In this document: positions 23,111 through 35,737 of the stretch, piece after piece
Numbering within the stretch: the first letter of the stretch is position 1
How the letters are laid out: each line of letters starts with the position of its first letter
Assembly: GCA_026874595.1 (NCBI GenBank)
Contig: CM049315.1
Span: 36,226,164-36,290,163, forward strand
Reading direction: 5' to 3'
DNA length: 64,000 nt
Source: Sipunculus nudus
Taxonomy: Eukaryota > Annelida > Sipuncula > Golfingiida > Sipunculidae
Position numbers and translations under genes: made by a program
Notes under the pieces: generated by a model
The model's database searches: none
The model's input: only the letters and a program-made list of their open reading frames with translations
What the model was told of the DNA's origin: nothing

Positions 23111-23645
23111 GACTGAACTAATTTTTGTGTAAAGAGTGTGATTAATGGTCTTTTCCCATGTACATAAGCCCAGTGTCTGATGGAATGCTGTACATAAACA
23201 ATGATTTCTTTCAACAACTGCAGCTGCATGATAGCATTTCATCTCAAAGTGATACCTACCTGAAACATTGAATAGCTAGACTGTCATTTTAGATATGCGA
23301 TTCATTTTGCTTTTTGCCTTGGACATAAGCCTTACCGGAATGTGTGTGCTATACTATGTCATGATACAAATGTTTAATTGTGCATGAATACTCTTTTTAC
23401 AATTAATAATTCAAGCTGTTAATTATGTACTTGTAAGAGCACATGTAAAATTTCACTTGACTGTACATGAAAAAACATTTGAAAAATTGTGAGTATTGTC
23501 TTAATTTAATATCTCCCATGTAACTGATTATATTGGAGTATAACAAATACTTTACCAGCATACTGTATACTGGTAATACTATTGCAAGGTGCCTTTTATG
23601 CATTTGTGTAGGGATGATACAATTTATGTTCCTTGACTGTACCTG

Positions 23646-23651
23646 AATAAA
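23646..23651 (+). terminator. candidate poly(A) signal of the Ginger-like element
   Basis: AATAAA lies about 535 bp past the end of the cysteine-rich coding tail and just before the right terminal repeat. Confidence 0.3.
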
Positions 23652-23760
23652 CTTTTTTATCTGAGTGTTTTATCTCTATATCTCTATATATGAGAGCAGA
23701 AACTATTGTACAATTTTAACCAGACAAGCTCTATTTGAATAAATTTCTTAAACTATTACA

Positions 23761-23933
23761 CCTTGGGGAATTTAAAATTCTCCTGGGGCAACTTACAATT
23801 GGCGTTTCCCCTGGTAGAATTTGAAATTACCCTAGGGGAACTTCAAATTGTAAGTTGCCCCAAGAGAACTTCCAATTTTAACTTCCCCTGGGGGAATTTC
23901 AAATTCCCCTGGATTTGAATTTCAACCATGACA
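23761..23933 (-). repeat. right terminal inverted repeat of the Ginger-like element
   Basis: It is the reverse complement of the left repeat, ending in ...TTTCAACCATGACA. The two agree perfectly over the outer 70 or so bases and then with scattered differences. The right copy is about 13 bp longer, from an extra module near 23800. Confidence 0.85.
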
Positions 23934-23937
23934 TATA

Positions 23938-26900
23938 CATTGAATCTAGTAATTTTTCTTATGCTGTAAAATCTGGGCATGGCAGTCAGGGATACTGCGA
24001 CCAGCACATGACCCCGGAGGCACATTCCATAAAGATTACACAGGTCTGGGGAAAATTCATAACGCTGTTCACCAGCCTAAAAATGGTCAACAGGAGACAG
24101 CATCTCTAGTGCTTCCTGGCATACTCTGCCTCCAGATAAAGCAAAGTATAGTTATCAGGGCATTCACTGGTTTAACTAAATATTTTAATATGTATGATAG
24201 AAATAAGTAGGTGGTCATGAGATCACTGGGGTATAAATTGGGTGGGGCAGCTTTAGTAAGCTCTCTCACATCTCAGATCTGTACCTTCAAGAATTAAGTA
24301 TGTGACATCCAGATTGAAGTTGTTGTTGTGGTCCCTGTATCTTAGTTGACCAGCTTAACAACACCAGCGAATGGTGATACATATAAATGTATGCACCCCC
24401 CCCCCCCCCCCCCCAGTCCACACACACTTTTGAAAAGGCTCAAAAGCCTATTTATTGGGGATGCAACCTGCATAAATTGGAACCAGAGGCCCCAATATCT
24501 TACACTGACTGTGTACATTATTGCATCATGATGTCTGTTCCTCCGCTTCCCAAGATTTTAACATCATTAGTTCCATAATAAAAATGATAAGAAATCTTTA
24601 AGGTCTCCTGGTTGCACAAATATTTATTGCCACTTGGTGGCAAGTCTTAAAATCATTCAATCATACACCAATGAATCATCAGACAGTGCAGGTCATATTT
24701 ACAAAAGTTAACTAGCCCTAGGTGAGGGAACTAATGTAAATACAGAGCCCTAGCAATCAGCACTCATGTACACTATCAGATGATGTGAGTGGGTTGTGTT
24801 ATGTGGGAGGGTATTCATCATCTGACATCTGATTTATACAGCATTACAACAGATGTTTATAACACACAAATGCTCCTGGCTAAATATGGATATCAGTCCC
24901 CCATATGCAAAATCACTCAGTGAAAGGTATGGCTGTTACTTCCAATGTGCATATTATGTGCATTTGTAGTTGTGATGTTCAACACATATACACAAATGAA
25001 AATAATTCCTACAAATTTTATCTGACTATCTCTATGAAATATACCTGCAAAACCAGACATCTATTAGGCCTACCAAAATCCCTTAGTATAAGGATATGGT
25101 GTAGCCTGGGGCTGAGCAGGGTTATTGGTGGAGACTCTGTCTCAATGCCAAGCTGGTCTGCTCCCTTGTCAATGTCAAAAGCAGTGGTAGTTTTGGGTCC
25201 AGTAACTGGCACTCAAATATTGCAACGAGAAAACAGAAGGATGGGTTTTGTGTTGACTGATGGCTGGTTCAATGCTCTGTTCGCTTGGCACCAGCCAAGT
25301 GGCTGCAGTGTTTTGGTGTTTTGGATACCTATATCCTTCTTGAACACAATATCCCTGCCATTGTAATGGCATTATATTAACCTCTATTAAATAACCAACA
25401 CTTGAAAATATATTTCTGTGCATTACTACTTACATCAAAAACTAAATATATAGTATCAGCGTGAATCTTTTAGGTATAATTATAATAAATATAATATGAT
25501 ATTAGTATCAGCTTTTACTATAGGATTATCCTATTTGGACCTCAGTGCAACATTGCCCATTGATGCCTGCTTGATTATCTCTTATTTAGATTACACAGAT
25601 CCTGAAACCTCCACCATTATAACATAATATTCACATAATCATCAAATTAACACAAAATGCAGAAAAGCTACTGGCACGTTAGTGCATGGCGACCATACTG
25701 GTACTCTTTACCCACATGCTTCAACATTGTGACTATAGCATTAACCTAATGTTATGATGGCATATAGCAAGGTCTCTATCCAATAATCCCTCAGGACATG
25801 GCTATAATGCTCCCTGAATTAATATGTTCAGTGGAACCCCCCAGTGGCACTGGGTTTTTTGCTTGAGATAGAAATATGCATCCACAAAGACACTTCCCTA
25901 TTACACTGAATAACACTAAAGTGATAAGAAGTTTTGGTATTTTATTTGTGTGAGCTGTATATATTTACAGACTTTACAATGTATTATACATTATGTGTTT
26001 TTAATTCCAGCTATAGGCCTCTGGTTTAAGAGTGGAATAGAAATGGTTTGTTAATGAGCCTCATTCATTCTCATTAAAATGTAATATTCACCAATTTGAT
26101 ATCATATCAACCAATTGCCTTGTTACTTGAACAGTTTTAGCAGATGAATATCCATGGATCAAACTACAATGCCATGGCCATCAGGATATGCTGCTCTGGT
26201 TAATATTTAGTTTGGCACATCATGTAAATTTCAACACATCTCCACCACTACTTTTTACACACATTTTACACCCAAGCAAAATCCTTCTTTTTTAATAGTC
26301 AAATATTTTCTGGTTGGCAAACTTATATAATAAAGCAATATTCCAGATTCTATAATTACAGATGTGGCTCTTCATCTGTTTAATGTTTTAATCCGCAGGG
26401 CTTCAACCAAAATCAGTCAGCATTATATGCAGCGAATAATGTCCAACAATAAAATACTTGAATGACAACGTGTATGTTAACAAGAATCATGTTTCATAAA
26501 CCTTTATCATTCTTGTATTTTGTGTAGGTATAATCTAGCTATTCTAAGTGGAGAATCACACCTGAAAATATTAGATTACAGATTGATGTGTCTATAATTG
26601 CCAACGTTACTGTACATCCAATGTTTGATCAATGTTACTTCAGCCACAGTTAGCATTGTTGTCTTTCTCCTGCAGAATATTACCCTGTATGCTTCTCAAG
26701 CAGAGGTTATACACTGCAGTCGTCCCAGATTTCTTTTTGTGTAACCCCTGCTCTGTATAGTAGGATTTTCTGAGTTCGACCTAGTGTAAACAGACCAATG
26801 AGAGTGCGGTATTGCATTGTGCATACAGCTCCTAATTTTAAACATGCAACACCCACTTTCAATGGTCTGATAACACTGTTTGTGGCACAGAGCACCAATG

Positions 26901-27200
26901 GAAGCTTATGTTCTGATGTAATCAAACAAGTGACCCATGGGTCATGACGCTCAGCTGCCAAGCATGACCTGCGACATCATGGGCTGCAATTCACAACTTC
27001 TAGTAAAATTGTTGCTGCCAATTTTGTTTAAACTTTCTACATTGCCATAAATTCTTATCATATATGTCTGGTTAAAACATAGTGAATGATGGTCTGAGGC
27101 AAAATGTATGGTTGTTGAGCTATCAGGAACTAATCCCACAGCTTGCTCGATACCTGTCAGTCTCAAAAGGAATACCACACAGGCCACATATAAGATCAAA
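23938..27200. other. non-coding or unrecognised stretch
   Basis: It holds a poly-C run (24397-24416) and several open frames without recognisable domains, the longest 153 codons at 24905-25366 (+, no ATG-supported family match). Two overlapping minus-strand frames at 26707-26961 and 26951-27217 read as continuous protein-like sequence with a frame break, and may be an old broken coding region. Confidence 0.35.
26926..26957. repeat. shared repeat end with palindrome TGACCCATGGGTCA
   Basis: About 31 bases (ACAAGTGACCCATGGGTCAT, then GACGCTCAGCTG) recur in inverted orientation at 44190-44221. The core TGACCCATGGGTCA (26931-26944) is a perfect 14-bp palindrome. It resembles the start of a repeat I recall from bivalves (CAAGNGGCCCATGGGCC...). 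Confidence 0.5.
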
Positions 27201-27399
27201 ATATAGCAAAAGATCAAGGAAATCCATGCAAGAATTATTGTGAAACGGGTGCTTCCATATTAATTTTTATTCAATACAAGCCAACTGTACTGAGCTTTCA
27301 TAAATGATGGTCATATTTATTAAGAAATCTTTGACCCATTGCAAGATTACATTAATATACATCCCACTGCATTCACTTTAATAGTTCTTGAGATAATAT

Positions 27400-27640
27400 G
27401 TTCTAAAGGAATTTAAAGATGGCGTCCTGGTGGCCATATTGGATTTCTGACAGGTCGAAAATTGAACAACAAACATCCTCTAAAAGGGACCAAACATCAT
27501 AAAAAAATCACAGAAACTGTCCTGGCAAAAGGATTTCTAAAATGGCTACCTGGCAGACATAATGGTTTTCTGACAAGTCACACATCCTCCAATAAGACAC
27601 TAAACTTGTAGCAATTGCTTCAAAGAATGTAACAGTTATG
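27400..27640. repeat. two degenerate tandem units with AAGATGGCG.CCTGGTGGCC
   Basis: AAAGATGGCGTCCTGGTGGC ... TTTCTGACAGGTC is followed about 115 bp later by AAAATGGCTACCTGGCAGAC ... TTTTCTGACAAGTC, each followed by CATCCTC(C/T)A. It is a short, diverged dispersed repeat with no coding content. Confidence 0.45.
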
Positions 27641-28239
27641 AATGTCCAAAACAATTCAAAAGGCATGATCAGGTTGGAGAGCTCTCATATCAGATTTATG
27701 AACATGCAAATGTAAAAGTGCAAGTCCAATTTGTTTTAATTATCAGCTTTCTATTCAATGGGGTCAGCAGGGTAGGTAAACTGCAAAACCTAAAAGAAAA
27801 GAAATGCAGAAAGCATCACTAAGAGTCTTGTAATCAAATAAAGCCATCCTAAATCCAGGTACAGACCCACATATTATCAGAACAAACACTTGCTGGTATA
27901 TCTGATGATTTGTATAATAATATTCAGATATCTAGAAAACTAAGTTTATTGCTATGATTCCATGATATAAACTGCAAAATGTTCCCATCATTTTATAAAT
28001 CAGTAGCTAAACTTAACACTTAACCCTCATAGTCTTAATGCCTGGCCAAAGCATTCCGGCAACAGTGTTTTTGTTATGCACTAATGATATATCCTTATCA
28101 CTCCATGAGCTGATACAAAAGGGAGTCATATATCACAAGTGTCACTGACAATTATGGGCACATAGTGAGATGTACCAGTTGTGAGTGCCATATGGTTATA
28201 TATACAAGAAAACAAGAAAAATAGAGATGGTCTACAAAA

Positions 28240-29145
28240 TAAGTTATTGTGAACATCCCTGACCTATGACCTTGGCCTTTTGCCCACATATCAACTGGAT
28301 TCTTTCTAAATGATGGGTAACTACTAACCACTTACATCTGGCCGGGTGTAATAACTTGGCAACCAATGAGTGAATAACTTAGACCTGCAACCTTTAACCT
28401 CCTGACCAGCTGACATCAAAATCAATTAGTTATTTCTTCATGCAAAAAGACCCATAAATATGAAGTTTGAATCAAATTCAGTGATGCATAGATGTGGCAT
28501 ATGTGAAAGATTGAAGGTTTGGGTTGAACAGTTTCACTTGAAATATGTTCACAAGCATTTAAAACAATATTGTGACCTTGACCTTTGACCTTTTGAACTC
28601 AACATCAATAGGCTTCTTCTGCTATTGGTAGGTAAGCCATATATGACAGGTAAGTCTACTATACTATACATAAGTATAGATTGAAAAGTTTGCTGAAAAT
28701 GACTCCACGCAAGAAGAGGGTGCTGTGAACTTGACCTTTGACCTCAAAATCAACGGGTCTTTTCCCCTGTTGGCAGAGAAGCGATATCAGTGCTGAAAGG
28801 TTTGGAATGAAAGGTCTAGCTTGAAATGTGTCCTCAACCTTTTCAAAGAAGTGGATCCTGTGACCCTGACCTTTGACCTTGTGACCTCAACATCTATAGG
28901 ATTCTTCTCCCACTTAGTACCGGTAGGTGAGCTATATGTGAAAGATCAAAGAATTGGGATGAAAGGTTTGGCTTAAAATGCATCCCGAGGCTTTTCAAAG
29001 AGGTTGGTTCTGTGACCTTGACCTTTGACCTTGTGACCTCAAAATAATTATGGTTCTTCCCCTGTTGGTAGATGAGCTGTATGTGAAAGATAGAAGGTTT
29101 GGGATGAAAATTTTGGCTAAAAGAATTATTTCTGGGGGGTGCAAA
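28240..29145. repeat. tandem about 143-bp units rich in TGACCTTGACCTTTGACCT
   Basis: Four to six diverged units relate to family A at 7.4-10 kb (shared ...GTGAGCTATATGTG...AGGTTTGG...TTGGCTTAAAATG...). Each carries runs of AGGTCA half-sites, for example 28571-28590, 28733-28750, 28862-28890 and 29013-29040. They run directly into a family C end at 29146. Confidence 0.75.
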
Positions 29146-29372
29146 CACACCCCATAACTTCGAGAATATAAGTCACAGTGACTTAATTTCAGGTTTGCAA
29201 GGAGATCTTTTTAGAACCTCTAAGACTGCATAGGGTTCATGGCCCTAGTCCCTATGGTTACGATTTGTGCCCTGCTAACGGATGGACGGCCGGCCGGACG
29301 GACAGACGGAAGGACGCCGGACAAAGACCCATCGCTATAGCCCAGCATGACTGAAAGTCAGCTGAGCTAAAA
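29146..29372 (-). repeat. repeat family C, terminal fragment with hairpin
   Basis: Read on the minus strand it is TTTTAGCTCAGCTGACTTTC, then ...CTATAGCGATGG..., a (GTCC)n-rich tract and GCACAAATCGTAACC. This is the same order as the starts of family C at 40812 and 62709. It is fused to the half-site-rich units, so it is a mosaic or nested end. Confidence 0.7.
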
Positions 29373-32300
29373 AAGGGAGAGCAGGTGTCGCATGTCTAAA
29401 ATTTGGAGCTGGATGCACATTGTGATAACACTGGCAAGATTTCACTTCTTTAACCTGTGCCCACCCTGGTGGACGGATCCAGAGAACCTTGTTATAAAAA
29501 GCAGCAGTTAAAACAAACAGGAGATCTGAGATGATTGCTGTGTATAACTGCTGTATCAGGAGCACAGCGGAATATCCGTTTATTATTTTGATTCCAAAAA
29601 GATGACTCTTACAAATTTGGTGATGATAAGATGCAAGCATGTAAAATCCTAAACACAAAGTCAAAAATGCAACTCTCATTCCAATAAAATCATATTCAAC
29701 TCAGTTAAATGATTCATCATAGTTTATTTTGTGCATACCAAATTATATAATCAATATTTAATGATCTGGGTACTTCTATAATAGGTATTAAGATAATAAA
29801 ATTTTACAATATTACTTATCATTTCACAATCAGCATCATGTATCATGATACCTGGATGCCAGCTTTATTTTATTCTCATTTTAGCCTCACAAATGCTGAG
29901 ACAATCAGCATAAATATGACATAATCTTCAATATCTGGCCAGCATGAGGCAGTACTTCTGGTGAAGTAGCCCAAATGACCAGACTGTACTGGTAGTCATA
30001 CCCGCACCAACAACTAGAGTGCATGGCTGCAGTATTAACTGGTTGTAATGAGCACATATTATAGCGTAATCTCTACCCAGCTGTATTATTCAGCATATGG
30101 CTTAAAGCTCACTGAAGTTAATACCTCTCACTATCTCTCTCTTTCTCTCTCTCCCCTGTGAAATAAAAGCCCCTAGCTGCACCTGTGGAACCTGTTCTCA
30201 CAATGGCAGATATCACTAAATCAGTCATAGTTCTAAATCAGTCATAGTTCTAAATCAATCTGAACAGTGGAAGACTCATCTTGGGAAAACCCATCACCGA
30301 TGGCTACACCTAATGTAATAGTAAAAACCTTACCCTAATTTTCTAAACAAATGAGCTGATCGAGGTCCTTCATCGATGGTTTCCTTTGAGACATTTGACT
30401 TAATCTGATAGCTGACATCCTACTATCTCTGCAAATTAATGAACTTAATACAATCCCTACAATAATTTCAATGAAATCCTCAATCAAATATATGGATATA
30501 ATATTGATTACCCAGTAAATTTTGTTTATTATACCTATCTCATACCTCTTCCATCTATTCTGTTGCTTATATTGTGGCAATGTGGACAATCAACACCTCA
30601 AATATTAAATCTCAAATTGATATGTGTATTTAAATACCTGCTGAATATCCATTGTTTGTCCAACTTCACCCATACCAAGAATTATTTAATACTTCTCCAC
30701 GGTAGAGTACCAGTCAATGTGCCTGACCAGTAGAATACAAGTTATGTGTCTGACCAGTTTTGTTAATAGCAATTCACATGACCAGCTTGTTGAATTCACT
30801 TCAATGATGATAAACCAGTATTTACTGATTTATAATTTATGGAAACCCAAAATAGAACATAAAGTCAGCAACATATAATGTAAACCATGTCACCAAAAAT
30901 AGATGACAAAAAGATGTCAAACATGAATGACACATGATCATTTCATCATTTGATCTGACATAAAGTCTTATGGCAAGCATTGTGGTTTCTGAGGTGTGCA
31001 ATCATAACCAGCTTAGTGCAAATATATAACCACCAAACATGTTTAGCTTCACAATATACAAGCTATCATTTTCAATCGAATCTTACAATTACAATGTCTT
31101 ATATTCAATACTCTTACTGGAAACCTGATTGTATGCATACATTTAAGATTGCACACACAGTCACACACTCCAATGGTACTTGAGAACTAGTCAAATGCTT
31201 ATTTTGACAGAGGACTACAGATTGCTGTATTCTGTGAACCTACCGGTATATTAAAATTTAAGATGCAACTGCAAAAGTAAGGACTGTATCAGTCAGCAAC
31301 ATTCTGATGTCAAAATAAAGTAATAGATCAGAATTTGAATGATAAACATAGGCTGGATATCACTAGGGGTACACTGCCTAAGAATAGAGCTTTCATATCT
31401 ACAGTTTTAGGACAAAGTGTTATGAAGCATACAAAGAGAACATTGCTCTGCTATTATTATATGGGTTAACACCATCTGATCTTTTTAGTAGTTCTCGCTA
31501 GATCTGGCCCAAGGATTAACTGATTCAATCCCGACAAATAAATAATTTAAAATACACAAATAATCAAACGTATATATATGATATCCAGTATCGACATCAG
31601 GGTCTAAATAAACCATACACTTCAAACTTTTTTCCTTGATTCATGCCCTGAAAGTAAATATCTTTTTGGAATCTAAAGAACTTGATTAGAATAACTTGGA
31701 CCCTAGACCTTGGCTTCTGCTTGCAGTACTAGATAAGACCAACTAATGAGCTGATACAAAGCAAATAGTCAAATTGAGCTTGACACCTTGACCAATGACT
31801 CATTTTGTCCCACTTAAATTTAAGGATTTCTGTGGGGTAAAAAAAAGTGTTATTCCAATCTAAACTTTGCCCATACACATCCCCTTGCCACCTAACTCTC
31901 TCCACTGGTAGATTCTCACCTGGAGATTCTCACCTGGAGGTTTTCCGCAGATGCTGTTGCATCCTCATACCCTTATCGAACACTGACAGGTTAACTTCTC
32001 ACATTTTTTCAAAACCATTCATGGGGGCTGCGGTCCAGCTGCCGTTTTGTGTAGAAGCACTAAAATCCTGATCATTATGCCGTAAGTTGATATTATAGGT
32101 ACAATACTAGTTGACATAATTGTTTAATTACTGTGTAATTTATTCAATAACAGACTGCCACATGACACATCATCCCAGCGATAAATTAAATGATGATTAA
32201 ACCATTAAAGTTTTATATTCATTTGCAATAATGTGTGTATCGATCATCTCATATTATTAGCTCATTTTGGTTGAATACAAAAGTTTCCCAGCAAAACCAT

Positions 32301-33139
32301 CCTGGTGCATGAGCTTAATATCTCCAGTTCACCTGTTTTATATGTTCTTATTGTTAAGTGAGTGAGAAAATACAGCCCATGTGTTTCTGTTTATCATATA
32401 ACAAGACTGCATGATCAGATGTAAGATTTTGCACACATGCAGCAATTCCCAAACAAGGAGAAACAACATGAAAGAGGAAACACAAAAATAAAGATTTTAA
32501 AATCTTGACTTGTATAGTTGCGTGGTACAACCACCAGGTGGCATGGGACCCATGTTTATGTTTTGCACTACTGATTTCCTGGTGCAAGCTTTCTTCCACT
32601 TGTATTCAAGTGTAAACAAAACTGTTTTAGAACAAAATATTGACAGATATTTACTAATTTTAGGAGAGTACTGGTACACTTTATTTCATGTATATCTAAT
32701 AGACCTGGTTACTATATGAAAGGTCCCTTTAAGAAAATTTTAAGATTTAAACATTCTTACTGTTGCTTTGGAATCCATTATAATCTCAGAAATAATAAAA
32801 AAAACTCAAAATTCTTCACCTGTTGACCATTAAGAGATCAGGTATATGAGTATAGTACTTAGGTGACCACCCAATGCACCTCACTGTTGTCCTACACAAG
32901 CTATATAGGAAGGTTAACAGGCCGACCTTGAACGTGCTGATTTGAGTAAACACCCACCCTTCACATGTTAATGGATTCAATATAGGACTGGTTTGTATGG
33001 TAAACCATTCACCTGATCCAGGCTTTTATGACTAAGCTTACTGACCCTCTGTGGGATGAGGTGCACTGACCAGTTAAACACCTCTCCATGGAATGATAAA
33101 AGGAAATAGTAATAATCACTTATGTGAAGTTTCATGAAC
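29373..33139. other. non-coding AT-rich stretch
   Basis: No exon or transposon end was recognised. There is a short duplicated phrase (CAGTCATAGTTCTAAATCA twice, at about 30221-30257) and a CT-rich patch at about 30128-30153. Confidence 0.4.
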
Positions 33140-33143
33140 TATA

Positions 33144-33761
33144 GTCCGTTCCAGCACCCCTGTCCACCTGTTTTTTCGCGATTATCTCTACATAAGACAA
33201 ACTTGCAAAACAAAATTTGCACCATTCGCATAAAGAGGCAAAAGCGTAATTTTGGGTACCTTACCTACTCAAAATATAAATATTATTCACTTTACGGCCT
33301 GGTTGATATATCTCATATATATCCGTGGTTCATGGCGTCCCTAATAAGTGGCCATTGTTTATCCTCCTTGGATATGGAGATAAAGTAATGTGACGTAACA
33401 GTGAAGCGCGTGCACGCGGAGAATACAATTCTCGCTGTAAACAGGGATCGGCAGCTCTTGATTATTGGTCCCATGAATATGGGCGCCTCTTTAGTACGTC
33501 ACGTCTATTATGACGTCATCACTAATTCCTGATATGCCCATTTCATAGATTAGTGGCACGATGTCGCTACAGAATAGACTTGTTACTCATAAAATGGTTT
33601 TAAATTGTTTACAAGAAAATTACATAAGGTAAGCTATTATTTCTATAATAGTTAATTACGCTTTTTCCTCTTTCTGCCCTTAGTTCAAAATGTTTCTACG
33701 TTCTTTGATAATAAAAAAAATAATCACGAAAATATAGGTGGACAGGGGTGCTGGAACGGAC
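33144..33761. mobile_element. 618-bp TIR element (MITE-like)
   Basis: The left end GTCCGTTCCAGCACCCCTGT, then CCACCT, is matched perfectly in inverted orientation at the right end. Both are bounded by TATA (33140-33143, 33762-33765), which could be a 4-bp target duplication or a TA duplication plus one terminal TA. The stretch from 33400 to 33530 is GC- and CpG-richer than the flanks, with TACGTCACG and a perfect CRE palindrome TGACGTCA (33511-33518). No transposase is present. Confidence 0.8.
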
Positions 33762-33765
33762 TATA

Positions 33766-35737
33766 AATATAAAAGAATGGGAAAGTATTTGTATTTTTCT
33801 TTTTTTTTCTTTTACATGGTATCATACACTCTAGATATGTATTTATATCTAAAAGAAAATGCTACCGATGATCACAGTATGATAATTTAGAATACAAAGT
33901 GCTGTATCAAAAATTAAAAATACACTAACTATATGAACTTGTTTAAATTAACAAAAGATGCTCTGTGTTTTCAAGCTACTAGCTTAAACATTATTCAGAT
34001 ACAAATCTGTATTGTTGTCATACAAATACTATTATCACCAGAGTAATAATTTTATGATAATTCAAATCATTATATTTTACCAATTGTCATTAGATATTAT
34101 AAGGTGATCAGTCCTAAGGAATGAAACAGGTATTTAGCAGACTTCTGTGCAGAATAACTTTCTAATTACAATTCAGTTTATTATTTAACTGCTCGCTCTT
34201 TGATAAGTGTTCACAGAGAATTCATTAATAAGCATGTTCATATATTTGACAGGGTTTACTCTTAAAGTGACAGGCACAGATAAACTAATTAATAAACAGT
34301 TTAGACATAGGTGTTCACAGGAGGGCTAGAAAGGCGTTGAATGTATTACACAATATGTCTTGTATTAATGCTGTAAGAAATTCCTTAATTGCAATTATTA
34401 TTTTGGGCAAAGGTATAAAGAGATATACTGGTTATTGGGCCAGGGGAAGGTCAGAGCTAAAGAGAGGAGAGTTGGAGAGTTAGAGAGCTAGGAGAGAGAG
34501 ACTAGACAGAAATAAGGACAGGAGTTAATACAGAGAGAGAGAGACAGAGAACAGAATCAGTTAAATGGAAAATAGGGCAAACTATCAGAATATATACATT
34601 TGTTATTGTTAACTTTGATTAAGTAAACTTGAAAGTAAATTACATCTGGATTAAAGAATTCTATCTGAGAAAATCAGCAACCTGTGAACAAAAGCACGTA
34701 AACAACTGGACGGTGATACTATAGTAAAGTCCTCACATAATATTTACCTTCCGGGCAAGCCGGTGAGGGCCTTGGTTAATATAAGGCCCAGATACTGACA
34801 GTAATTTCAGTATATAGATACAATAACTAGCATATCAGCCTGCATAGTTTCACAAGACATTATAAAGTTCATTTGACTAAGGAAACATTATGTGACATTA
34901 TAGATATTGATAGTTATCACCTTGGCCTGTTATATTAGCAGTACATTGACCAGGAACTTGGGTCAGATCGGTGTATAATGATACTGTATTCATGACTCTC
35001 TTGTACTTGGGATCATGTTCCAAGCTGAATGCCACCTTGCTGTGTATAACATACTGCAGCTACTGCAAAAACAGCCACACTTAAAAACAGTATGCCAGCC
35101 TGTGTCTGTGAAGGAACACCATCAAAATGTATAAATAAACCTTCTACCTATTGAGAGAAAAGGTTATAGGCCTTTCATTCCCCACAAACCACATGGGCAC
35201 CCTATCATATTGTAACAGTGTCACTACATACCAAAATAATATGAAAATAACAAAAATGTGAATCAGGGTTTGCAATTTTCAACCATTTTTAATTATTTTT
35301 CACAAACCCAGTGGGTAAAACCTGGGTTACAAACTGTATTAAACCCAGGTTTTACTCATGTTTTACCCAGGTTTTTGTCTGCATATTACCCAAGCTTTCT
35401 CAGTGTTTATTTATTTGCTTTATGAAGCATGACCCAGGCTTAGTTTGGTCACCATAAGTTATACACATTATGTAAATATTGTTAGCAAGCAAATGGCTCT
35501 GACCACATTCCCCCTGTCTAAAAGAAGCCATTTACCACTGGCACTTTAACCAATTAAAGAGTGTAATATAACAAGAAGGCTCCAGATATTTTGCATGTCG
35601 ATGCAACTACAGGCCCCCCTGCAGCAAGGAGATGCAGGCATAAACAACCTTGAACCAGTGAGATGCAGTGGTGCAAACAGTCAAAACAACAGCACCTGAG
35701 GATTCTACCAAGGCATGGTTTGCACCCTGACTACAGG
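33766..35737. other. non-coding stretch with GA-rich patch
   Basis: A purine-rich segment (GAGAGAG, 34450-34555) and a phrase around 35320-35380 repeating AACCCAGGTTTTACTCATGT are the only structure seen. The copy of ...GGCATGGTTTGCACCC just before 35738 is part of a small repeat also seen at 38377 and 53890-53960. Confidence 0.4.

Larger units (their letters stand above)
20126..23933 (+). mobile_element. Ginger/KRBA2-type DNA transposon, full length, decayed
   Basis: A 3808-bp element is flanked by TATA on both sides (20122-20125, 23934-23937). Terminal inverted repeats of about 160 bp start TGTCATGGTTGAAATTC; the first 70 or so bases are identical between the ends. TG...CA termini, a 4-bp target duplication and a retroviral-type HHCC-DDE integrase are features I associate with Ginger DNA transposons, the group related to the host genes KRBA2 and SCAND3. 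The coding region (20991-23110) has an in-frame TGA, an in-frame TAG and three frame shifts, so this copy is inactive. A TATATATATAA precedes the ORF, and AATAAA (23646-23651) lies before the right repeat. Confidence 0.85.

Noticed and set aside
24905-25366. 153-codon plus-strand frame as a gene
   Set aside because: No recognisable family, no good start context or splice signals, and competing frames on the other strand. It is compatible with chance, so only mentioned as unrecognised.
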